Shown in pieces: positions 10,039-20,420 of a stretch of 64,000 nt of DNA. This stretch comes from Malania oleifera. Lineage: Eukaryota > Streptophyta > Magnoliopsida > Santalales > Ximeniaceae. The stretch spans positions 29,845,682-29,909,681 of the forward strand of contig NC_080417.1 of the NCBI RefSeq assembly GCF_029873635.1, given 5' to 3'. The position numbers were made by a program, and so were the translations under genes. Position 1 is the first letter of the stretch. Every line of letters begins with the position of its first letter. The notes beneath the pieces were generated by a model, which saw nothing but the letters and a program-made list of their open reading frames with translations, did not search any database and had not been told where the DNA came from.

Positions 10039-12079
10039 TGGATGTTAGTTTTGGTATATTCCCAAGAAGGGAGTGAAATGGAATTTAAAAAATGTTTCCA
10101 AAGTTTGACCTATATGGCAGCAGTACATTCACAACCTAGGGTCTGTCTATGCAGTTCTAAGTGAGCAGATAAATATAATGTGCGGAATTAAAAATCATGC
10201 ACAACATTCACCAACTATAACATACACGTGAAGAAATGTAAATTGCAGAAAGATAAATAGTGCACACATGATATGTTATCAAGGTTCAGCCAATACTGCT
10301 TACGTTCCAGCCTTGGCCATGACAACACAAGGATTCCATTAATGCTCACTTAATGAGTGGATCGGCACCTAATACAACCAGGTCAATTAGTACAGAGCTA
10401 ACCTCAACCTTTACACAATCTCCTTGAAGGGCAGAGAAGGCCCTAAGTCAAATTCACAGGGCTAACCCCAACCTGATCCTTCCAGGCTAGATCAAAGCCC
10501 CTCAGGCGATGCTTGAAAATACAACAGTATTTTCACTCAAATGGTATAGTGATTGTGCTTTCATGTAAAGCAGATATGTACCCAATAAGCACAATTATAT
10601 TCACATCAACAATGTAGGCCATGTAAGCTCAGTGATGCAAATAGTTGTGCTATCAACACTCACTATGGTATAATCAGTGATATGCTCAAGAGTGTTCAAA
10701 ACAAGCAGTATCTTGGAATCTAAGAAATGCACAGTTTAGCAGAATCAAATAATCAAACTAGTTCAAGAGGATTTTCCTCAATGAAATACGCACAATACTA
10801 GTTTGAAAATGTTTTGCTTATTTGAAAAATATTTGCACAACAAAACCAAGCTAATGGATACTTGCAACAAAGATGCAAATATCCTAAGCTTACTAGGTTA
10901 TCCCAACACAAGATTTATAATATGAAAATCTGTGGGATAAACCTAAGCTAAGCTCCCCAAAAACAATATCTTAATCACACAAGCAAGTGGGAGTATTTAG
11001 CACTATCTAGCAATTACAAGCACACTTACTAAGCTTTTACAATACCAAGATTTATCAAAGGAATGAGTATTTGAAGGTATTTGAGCAAAGTGAGATTTTG
11101 AAATAGAGAGGATTTTTGGATAATGATTTTTGCTAATCCTTTACTAATCCTCACAAATGAACTCATATTTATAGGCTAGGGTAAAATTATAAACGTTTAG
11201 AACTTGTTGGGAAATCTTAGAAAAGTTTCAAATAGTTTAAATGTAATTAACCTAACTTAACCCGTTTTTACCATGGTTAAATTAATTTTAACAAAGGTTT
11301 GGGTGGCTGAACCGAGGTTCGGTCGTTCGAATAGACACAGTAATAAAAGTAATTTAAATGGGTTTAGCCTGAGTGTAGGTTAGGTAGCCCGAAAAAAAGT
11401 TAGAAACATTTGTTCGTAGGTTCGAGTGCCCGGTCCTAGGTTCGGTTAACCGAACCATCCAATTCGGTCACCTAAGCCCATTTTTAATGTGATCGTTCAT
11501 GCGTCTGGGTAGTTGAAAAGGAACCTGACATAGGTTCGGGTGCCCGAGGGAGATATACTCAAAATATGTTCAGTCACCCGAAGCATGGTCAAACTGTTGA
11601 TTACTCAACAGTTTGGGCGCCCAAGTTGACTTGTTGACCTAGGGTTTGGTCACCCGAACTCCCTTATACTTTCCCTATTTTGTCCAATTTTATTTCAATT
11701 ACTTCCCCTGATAATGTAAGCGATTATGAAGACTTTATGCACAATGCGTAGGAACCAAGGGTTTTTTCAAGTACGCCCAAAAACCTGGCGTCGGTCGACC
11801 TTGCCCTAAAGTCATTCGGTCCCTATTGTCAATCTACGGTTATTTTGAGCTTAATATTGCCCACATGTATGACATGTAGAGATTATTATAAACCGATATA
11901 AATTATTACATACCCAAATATTATAAATTACAACAATAAATAATCTTCAAGGTCTTTAGGCTTTACTTCGTGTGTCATCAATTGATTTGCTAATATGAAC
12001 CTGCACATAAACTCGAAAGTCATCAAATACCAAGAGTATTTGTCATTATCAAAACTGGGTGTGACCTATAAGGTCAACA
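10039..12079 (-). mobile_element. Solo LTR, family A, inverted
   Basis: On the minus strand it begins TGTTGACCTTATAGGTCAC and ends near CTAACATCCA, with the family's A- and pyrimidine-rich 3' end (CTCCCTTCTTGGGAA near 10060-10075). Flanks are CTAGT (10034-10038) and CTAGA (12080-12084), a 4-of-5 match to a target duplication. No internal retroelement sequence is present. An array of TTCGGTCACCCGAAC-like motifs lies at 11300-11660, next to a TATAAATA (minus strand) at 11166-11173. Confidence 0.75.
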
Positions 12080-12362
12080 CTAGACCACCTGAAAAATGTT
12101 GAGTCTTGGAATGAGACAACACTCAGTAAAAGAAGATATGCTATCACTAGTGTGTGGCAAATGAGTTACACATTTAATATACTGATATAATACTGAAACA
12201 GTAAAACTGACAGACTAGTATACTATATAGATTACATTTATTATAGTTTAAAATATAACTGTATATCTGAGTTTTCTAGTTACACATAATTCTAATATTA
12301 TAATAAATCTACTGCTATATTGTAAATCTATATTTATAGAAATAGCTGTGATATTACCCTGG

Positions 12363-14514
12363 TGTTGGCTCTACGAGTCCAATTCGGTTTTGATAATGAC
12401 AAATCACTTGGTATTTGATCTGTGCATTGAGTTTATGAACATGAACTATATTAAGCATACACGGAAGGATAATGAGTCATGGAAGCTATAAAGTAAAGCG
12501 TACATATCTTGGCAAGATCCATGGAACTCAAAGAGTACGAGAATCAAGATGCAAGCGGCAAAGTTCAAGAACGTCATGGGAATGGGTACTTTGACCTCAT
12601 GTATTTACATTTTCATATGATTTAATTTAAGGCTCAAATCATACCTTAGAATGACCTTAGGACTCATGCATTTCATGAACATTATTAGGGGGCATTCATG
12701 GACTTGGAAATAATGTCAAAAGCCTAGAAAATATTTTTATAAAAGAGTCAAGAAAGACAGCAAAACAGACTTCTCAAACTAAAAGAAAAAATTTAGAAAT
12801 TGGGAACTTCAGAAGACCAAAGTCAACGTTCAGTCGTCTGAAGTGGCAACTTCAGAAGACTAAAGTTAACCTCTGTCGTTTGAAGAATTTCTTCAAAAGA
12901 CCAAAGATTAAGTTTAGTCATTTGAAGAATTTCTGGTGAAACTTAGAACCTAGCAGAAGCACCTTAGAAGACTGAACTCACACTTCAGTCGTCTGAGCCC
13001 CAACCTTAGTCATCTGACCCTGTGTCCAGGTTATTTTTTGAAACTTAAAAAGAACTTCAGTCGTCTGGGCCCTTGACCTCAGTCATCTGAACTTGTGAGA
13101 AAACTTAAAAATTTAATTTTTATTAAGAGAACTTGCGAGATAATTATTGATCCAACAGTTGAGATATATTCTAAAGGCAAAATCACTATATATACTGAAT
13201 ATCTAAACCCTAGTGGTGAGCTAAGACAAATGAGAAGAGAAGAGAACATATTATTGAAAGAGAATTGAGAAACTTGAACTGATTGCTACATCCTATATTC
13301 ATCTTCCTTGGGCAAATCTACTCAAAAAACTAAAAGGGATCTCACTTATACATATTGATCTCATCTTGGTATTAAGGTTTGGTGATTCTCGTTATTATTT
13401 TCAAGAGCTTCTCATCTCATCACTTATTTTTGAATATCTTCAAAGAAGTTTGATATTGAGTTTTCACATTCATATAAAGATTATTTTTGACAAGTTCAAT
13501 ACTTGTGAAAGTTTTTTATTAGGCCATTGATCAAAGAGTAACTTTCAAGTGTGTTCTTAGTTAAAGACTTGATGTTTTGAATATGTCTAAACTATTTGAT
13601 TAGATATCCTTAGAAGTGCATAACTATATATATATATTGAAGGATATTTTCTGAAAATCATATATTAAGTTTGTTGATCTTTGGTATTCTGATCATATAG
13701 ATACTTATATATACATTAAGTCAAATATTACCAAGGTCACATTGAGATTGAAATCTTGAGAGAAATATTGTTTTTGACAAAGTGTGTTTGAAATATTTGC
13801 AATCTTCAAAGTTGATTTTTTTTTTTTTCAAAGATTTAACCTAAATTCTCTGAAGCATTGAGTTATGTAAATATTTTTTGGGAGATTTGATAAAAAGGGA
13901 TTTGTGTGTTGAAGGATATCATTTATAAACGATTGTATCGTTTCATACATTCTGAGCTTCAAATTTCATCATATGTTAATGTATTAGGAATTTGAACTGT
14001 ACTCACAACCTCTGTTTGGACGCAATTTTATGTGTTTTACAAATTTGATTGTAATCATGGTTCGAGCTATGAACCAGGTGTGAGGAGAGAGTTGTATCTC
14101 TTGTAAGCAGTGGATTAGGAGGAAGCTATACCTTTTGTAAGCAGCGGATTGTAAGGAAAGTTCCGTCCCAATTTAAGGAGTAGGGATTATAGTGAAATCC
14201 TTGAGTGGGTTGCTCAAGGCGAGGACGTAGGTAGAGTTGGCTAAACCGAATAAAAATTGCATTTGTCTTCTCTCTTTCCTTTAACTCTTTACTTTCCGCA
14301 TTAAATTTTATTAGTCATATTGCATGTATACGTTGAATCACTGTACACACACTTAATTGGGAAAAAAAAACTCATTGATAAAATCAATTTAAGTTAGTCA
14401 TAAATTCCAGCAATTAATTTAGTAAATATACAAATAGGGATTAAATAGTAAATAGGTTCAAAGAATTTTAAAATACCCAATTCACCCCCTATTGGGATTA
14501 CACATTAATCAACA
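12363..14514 (+). mobile_element. Solo LTR, family A
   Basis: Begins TGTTGGCTC and ends ATTAATCAACA. Flanks are CCTGG (12358-12362) and CCTAG (14515-14519), one base apart. It shares TTTTGATAATGACAAAT near its start and AATTCACCCCC near its end with the other copies. Motif array CTTCAGTCGTCTGAA-like at 12795-13095, then TATATATA at 13187-13194. No coding internal region. Confidence 0.85.
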
Positions 14515-15200
14515 CCTAGGAACTAAATGTCAGGATTTAACCCCTAATGACAGGGTTGTGCGGCCCGTAGGTGGGACTTAACTTTGGTTGGCCTACTAGG
14601 TAAGTCAATCTAAAACCTTACCAATCAACAATCTAGCCCACTACAGTGTCTCAGGGCATGCTACTAATCTCTACCTTGTTAAACTGACCACCTCAACCCA
14701 GCTCTCTAGGGAGACTACAATCTCTCCTAGCATGATAGACAGAATCCGCACGCTATCTAAGATATGTGTTTGCACTCTGATTTGAAATAACAATGGTACC
14801 ATGCCCTGCTGTCTGAATCTGATTGAATATTTCCTCAAGGCCTGATACAATTTAGTATTGATATATATAATTATCTTACTATTTTTACCATTATTTTGAA
14901 ATAACCATAACATTTCTAAATTGATCTGCATAATCTGAATATCTGACTAAATAATTGAGTGTTACGGTTCTAAAGTCATGGTATTCTAAAAAATACTATA
15001 AAACATAATTTCTAAAAACTGCATATTGATATTTTCTACTAATACACTATAAAACATGATATCTGTAAAAACTATATAAATACCATACTAAATTGTAATG
15101 AACTCATGCCCACACAATTGAGTAATTAAAATCTCATGCTCTAAAATTTTCATCTCCTAATATAATAATAATATACTGGAAAAACTGAATAATAAACTGA

Positions 15201-15234
<34 letters not shown>
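15201..15234. repeat. (TA)n microsatellite
   Basis: Uninterrupted TA dinucleotides inside the family B LTR. Confidence 0.95.
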
Positions 15235-15236
<2 letters not shown>

Positions 15237-16110
15237 AAATTTTTTGATAAACTTTTTAAAATTCCTAGCATAACATATCTCCCTTACCTATCTGACTGGG
15301 AGGCTAGCCTCCACTCAACTCTCGCACCCTTGGTTTACCAACCCCAAAAACCTGCATTTACATATACAAATTTTCTAGTAAATCAGTAAAACCATATTTC
15401 CTGAGATTGCCTATTCATAATTTCTTGAACTATAACTTACCTGGGCTCCCAAACAAATACTTGCAGGGGTCTTCCACCCATGATTATAGGGGTCCAAAAC
15501 ACCCTATTCTTGAAAATATGATGCCCCAAATTTATTCTACAAAACACCAGTATATTATCATAGTGTACAAAATCTGACCCCAAATAATACTGGTAATACT
15601 GAAAATACCTAAAAATTCACTTACCCAAATTTTAGGATGGTTTCCAAACTGCACAAATGAAATTTTCGCTCTAGTTAGGTTGTAGAGAATCTCCCCAGAA
15701 TCATCATGGTAACTTTTGATCATCGAACCGAGGAGAGAAGGAGCCGAAATCTTAGAGAGAAGTCAAATAAACCATTTTAGAGAGAGAAAAAAGTTATAAA
15801 ATGAATTTCCTATCAAAAATTCGTTCTAGGGCTATATATAAAATGCTATCCACGTGGCCTTATTGACGAGCCATGTCACCTCGTTGATGAGTTCAAGTTG
15901 TAGTCTCATCGATGAATGCCCACTCCTCGTCGACAAGTTTCAGGCCCTGAAAATGCCCCCTTGGTAACTTCTCATCGACGAGACACGTGTCCACATCGAT
16001 GGGCCCAAGAAGACTTTTTTTCGACGAATGCTGCTGCGACCCTTTTTTAAAATTTCTTTTTTCCCTTCTTTTCTTTTCTTTATTTGTATACCAAATACCT
16101 GTATTGAACA

Positions 16111-17462
16111 TTATCCATTAAGGAAAATGGGTTACTTATTTTATTACTTACCCTCACTTATGGTAAAGGAATACTGTGGTTACATTCAAGGTCCCGAGAG
16201 ATTACAAATATACTCATAAAATAAATTCTCTCAAAACCAAAACATTACCTATCTTATAATCTAAAATACAACCATATATGTATCACTCTACACTAAACAA
16301 CTTTGTATTTATCTAAAGAACACTGACTAATACTATAATTCATTAAATAAGTATGGATACTTCTGTCTAATTTCTTCTTCAAGCTCCCACGAAGCTTCTT
16401 CTATAGCATGGTTTCTCCACAAAACTTTCACCAGCTGAATTTCCTTGGTGCGCAATTCCTATATCTTTCGGTCTAAAATATGTACTGGTGCTTCCTCATA
16501 GCCTAGAGAATCTCTATGCTTTATTTCTACATAATTGATTATATAGGATGGGTCTGGGACGTATTTCCTTAGCATGGCTACATGGAATACGTCGTGTATT
16601 TTAGACAAACATGGTGGTAGAGCTAGCCTGTAGGCAACTAACCCTATTCTCTCTAGTATCTCAAAAGGGTCAATATACCTAGGGCTCAGCTTGCCCTTCT
16701 TCCTAAACCTCATAACCTCTCTTGGAGGAGCTACCTTTAAGAATACTCGATCCCCCACATCAAATTCTAACCTCGGTGGTGAGTGTCTGTGCAGTTCTTC
16801 TGCCGACTCTGAGCTGTACTGATTCTTTCATTAATTAGTCGGATTTTATCATACGCCTGTTGCACCATCTTCTAACCCAAAACTCGCCCCTCGTCTACTT
16901 CATCCCCAAAAAGAGGAGAACGACACCTCCTACCATAAATTTCTTCGTAAGGTGTCATACCGATGCTGGCTTGATAGCTATTATTATAAACAAACTTAAC
17001 CAACAACATAAACTGGGTCCAGCCACCTTCAAAATCCAGTATGCATGCACGAAACATATCTTCTAATATCAGGATCGTCCTCTGAGGGTGAAAAGCAGTG
17101 CTGAATGCTAACTGTGTTCCTATAGCCTCCTAAAAGCTTTTCCAAAATCATAAGGTAAATCAAAGATCTCGGTCTGAGACTATAGATACCAATACACCAT
17201 GGACGCAAACTATTTCCTAAACATATATTTCTGTCAGTCTGTTCATAGAATAGAGGACTTTAATAGGGATGAAGTGAGCGGTCTTCGTCAGACGATCAAC
17301 AATCACCCAAATAGCATTTAACCTATGTCGCACTGGTGGTAGCCCAGTAACAAAATCCTTAGAGATGTGATCCCGTTTCCACTCTGGAATGAAGAGTGGC
17401 TGCAACTGCCCCACGAGTCTCTAGTGCTCAGCCTTTATCTGTTGGCACGTCAAGCACTGCTT
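16111..17462 (-). pseudogene. Gypsy B integrase and C-terminal domain, truncated
   Basis: Minus strand, right to left: LTCQQIKAEH (17415-17460), the integrase core with WKRDHISKDFVTGLPP, IWVIVDRLTKTAHFIP and IVSDRD, then YNNSYQASIGMTPYEEIYGRRC (16900-17000), and the chromovirus-type C-terminus FRKKGKLSPRYIDPFEILERIG with HDVFHVAMLRKYVPDPSY (16540-16720). Known: the integrase uses a DDE triad to insert cDNA. Odd: in FHPQRTILILED near 17060-17090 the usual stretch between Gln and Arg, which carries the catalytic Glu, is missing, so this integrase is dead even without its stops. RT, protease, gag and the 5' LTR are absent. The copy is cut at 17462 against an Athila LTR fragment. Confidence 0.8.
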
Positions 17463-17558
17463 TACTTATTTCCTTTTCCCCCTCTTTTCTTTATTTAATT
17501 CCAATAATTATCTGGGTTATTACATAAGGACTTAAGCCTTGGCGTGCCTACCAAATTT

Positions 17559-17576
17559 TGGCGCCATTGGCGGGGA
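17559..17576 (+). promoter_or_regulatory. Athila-type primer binding site
   Basis: TGGCGCCATTGGCGGGGA differs at two positions from the common TGGCGCCGTTGCCGGGGA, usually assigned to tRNA-Asp. It lies just inside the 5' LTR remnant. Confidence 0.85.
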
Positions 17577-17658
17577 CTTAGCTACAATTATAATCCAACT
17601 TCCATCTTAGAGTTTTTTTTTTTTTGTTTTTATTTGTCTTTTTTTTTTTTTATTTTGT

Positions 17659-19080
17659 TTGCGGACTCTGATGTCTTATATGTGTGTGCTTCAAGTGTGT
17701 ATGTTTGGTTTACGTTCTTTGGAACCAGAGATATTTCCATTAGACCTCGAGATTAAGAGATCCTGTAGGTCCTCTAAGAAACATACCTCTAATCTTGAGA
17801 TAGCTAAGTCGTCCAAACTTAAACTCATGGTTGAACAACCATCGGTTCTAGTTGACCAAATCTTATAACCCCGTCCTCCCAGCCTACCTGGGTTGGGAGA
17901 GCAACCCCTTCGACCTCTTAGGGACTACTTTATACCTAATGCATACACTTTTTCATCTTGCATCCGGTTCCTAGATGTCCTGGTTGCTCAATTTGAGATT
18001 AAGACTTCTATCATCTTGATGCTACCCACTTTCCATGGGAATTCCACTGAAAATCCTTATTAGAATCTAGATGAGTTCCTCGAGATTTGTTCTACCATCC
18101 ACATCCAAAATTTTGATGATGATGCTCTCCATCTAAGGCTTTTCCCATTCTTTCTGAAGGATAAGGCCAAATATTGGCTGGCGTCCTTAGAGCCGAACTC
18201 GGTGGCCAACTGAACCACCATGCAACTAGAATTCTTGAAAAAATACTTTCCAATTGGCAAGACTAATTAGCTTCAGAGAGCCATCACTAGTTTTTCCCAA
18301 TCGGATAGGGAACTATTCTGCAAGACTCAGGAAAGGTTCAAGGACCTCTTACGTGAATACCCACACCATTAGGTCCCTAAATGGCAATTGGTGCAAACTT
18401 TTTATGAGGGATTAGCCGAGAGAGATAGGTCGATGGTTGATGCATCGTGCAGAGGTACTTGCGTCACAAAGCACAAGAACAAGGCTTGTGTTCTCTTTGA
18501 GAACATAGTTGAGAATTCTCAATAGCGCATTGTTACAACTCGTTGACCCCCCAACCCATCCACCTCTAAACCTAAAGGAATTTATGAGTTGGCCTCAGGC
18601 CATGACTTAGCACCAACCCTGCACACCATCACTCGAAAGTTAGATCAGGTTTTGTCTTTAAGACAACACCTGTAGGTAGCAGCGTGTGTATAGGTGTGTG
18701 CTATTTGTGCTTATCCCTCCCACTATTGTTATAATTTCCCACATATGCCTTCCCAACCTGAGCCTATGCAAGAAGAAATAAAGACCACCCACAATTGGTA
18801 TGATAGGCCGCCCAATGACCCCAATTCCAACACTTACAATCCTTGGGGGGGGGGGGGGAACAACACCCTAACTTCTCTTGGAGGCCATAAGCTTCTGTCC
18901 CTCAACCCCAAATACCTCAAAAAGCCCCTAATGCTTTTTCTTCTCGTCCATATCAAAATTTTCAAAATCATCCTGATGCTGCCTCTAGATCTTCATCATT
19001 TGAACAACCATCTTCTCCTTAGCCCAAATATGATGCATTTCAGAAGACGGTGTTGAAAGCCCTCAAGGGCATTGAGGTTG
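17659..19080 (+). pseudogene. Athila gag, broken
   Basis: Recognisable blocks: PLRPLRDYFIPNAYT (about 17908-17950), LLPTFHGNSTENPY ending in a stop at 18061, LDEFLEICSTI, LFPFFLKDKAKYWLASLEP (about 18140-18195), and LEFLKKYFPIGKTN (about 18230-18268). These are the capsid domain of Athila-type gag. The downstream part is rich in Pro and Asn (HMPSQPEPMQEE near 18743) and includes a run of 13 or 14 G at about 18844-18857, which is a frame hazard. At least six in-frame stops interrupt it, most at positions where related proteins have Gln or Trp. Confidence 0.75.
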
Positions 19081-19310
19081 ATCGCTAAGTAGATCGACAA
19101 CTCCTTCACTCCCACTCCCAATCTATACTTAAGCTGGAAGTCACCATAGAACAACTAGCTACCACCTTGAGTCAGAGAGATGAAGGAAAGTTTCCAGGTT
19201 AGCCTTTTGTAAACCCTAATGGCCAATATAGCATAGAATGTGAATCAGACGCTAGTTCATCGACATATCATAAGTAGGCCCAGGCAGTATCCACTCTTTA
19301 GAGTGAGGGG

Positions 19311-20420
19311 GTGATACACAATAAAATGGAAGAGCAGTTAAGCAAGGGCAAGGATGAGGAGAAGAGGAAAGAGGAGCCTAACAGTGAAACTTGTGCCACC
19401 TCCTCCCCAAGTATAATGGCCAATCTCAAGATTTATATGCCTATTTATGAAGTACCAGAGCCTCACTATGCCTCATATATGGCATTTTATGTCCCTTCAG
19501 CACCATGCCCTGCAGCTCGTCCTATGCCTCCTTCAACTAAGAAGGAGACCACAACCGAGTCCATCTTGGATGCATTTAGACAACTTTTGGTCAACAAGCC
19601 CCTCTTGGATGAGATTACGAAAACATCTAAGTATGCCAAGGTCCTCAGGGACTTATATAGGCTGCAACAAAAGTCAAGGGCTTTTATGGATAAACAAGTG
19701 AGGCTAACTGAGCACATGAGCTCAATGATTTTAGGCCACCTCCCTCCTAAACTAAAATACCCTAGCACACCAAATATTGTGTGTGTAATTTGAAAATTCA
19801 TCATTGATGGGGATCTCTTAGATTTAGGGTCAAGTGTGAACATCATTTCGTACTCAGTTTACCAGCAACTCGACCTAGGAGAGTTGAAGCCTACCCCAGT
19901 TACCTTGTGTTTTGCAGACCGATCACTAAAATGACGTTGGGGTGTGATAGAAGATGTAGTGGTCAAAGTGGAAGGGTTTTCCTATTTGGTGGATTTCATT
20001 ATCTTAGATATGGAACCTTCCAAGAATCTCATCCCAGTCCTATTAGGATGCCCATTCTTAGTCACGGGTAATGCCCGCATTCAATGTATGACTGGGGTTA
20101 TGGACATATCCTTTGGCCACAAGCAACTCTAGATAAACATATTTCATGCTCCCCAACATCCACCTAATACCATCCAAGTTGTGGACAAAGACATGATTTA
20201 TATATATGTTAGGGAAGAGGCTCCCTCAATCCTGTGGAGGGACCCATTGGACAAGACTCTTCAGCCCAGGAGCCCATTTACCGCTGATCTGGAGGAGCCA
20301 TATGATCAAAGTATATCATTTCATGATTTGGACTCCAAGGTAGAGGTAAAGTTAGGGGTATACCACATTGGGTGTGACAAGGAAATGAGGGAGGACAATC
20401 TGAGCTTCGAACTCAGATGA
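19311..20420 (+). pseudogene. Athila gag C-terminus and aspartic protease
   Basis: The open part at 19311-19793 holds a charged linker and the conserved segment FRQLLVNKPLLDEITKTSKY, which precedes protease in Athila polyproteins. After one stop the protease follows, with the active-site region LLDLGSSVNIISYSVY at about 19818-19865 (DLGSS in place of the usual D-S/T-G-A), then IPVLLGCPFLVTGNARI (about 20030-20080). The frame runs to FELR at 20420. No RT follows; 40 bases later comes the sequence normally found after integrase. Confidence 0.8.

Larger units (their letters stand above)
9700..16110 (-). repeat. Gypsy LTR (family B), split by two solo LTRs
   Basis: Read on the minus strand the LTR starts TGTTCAATACAGG at 16110 and ends GGTTGTGACA at 9700, like the two other copies of this family at 36408-38391 and 43232-45303. 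Its own parts are 9700-10038, 12080-12362 and 14515-16110, about 2.2 kb. It carries the family's CGTCGACGA-type motif array (15855-16025) next to a TATA-like TTTATATATAG. Gypsy pol sequence abuts both ends: gag and the primer site on the left, and the 3' non-coding tail and integrase of element B on the right. It is therefore at once the 5' LTR of A and the 3' LTR of B. Confidence 0.7.

Noticed and set aside
18060-18260. Minus-strand small protein
   Set aside because: It is a shadow of the Athila gag domain read on the plus strand.
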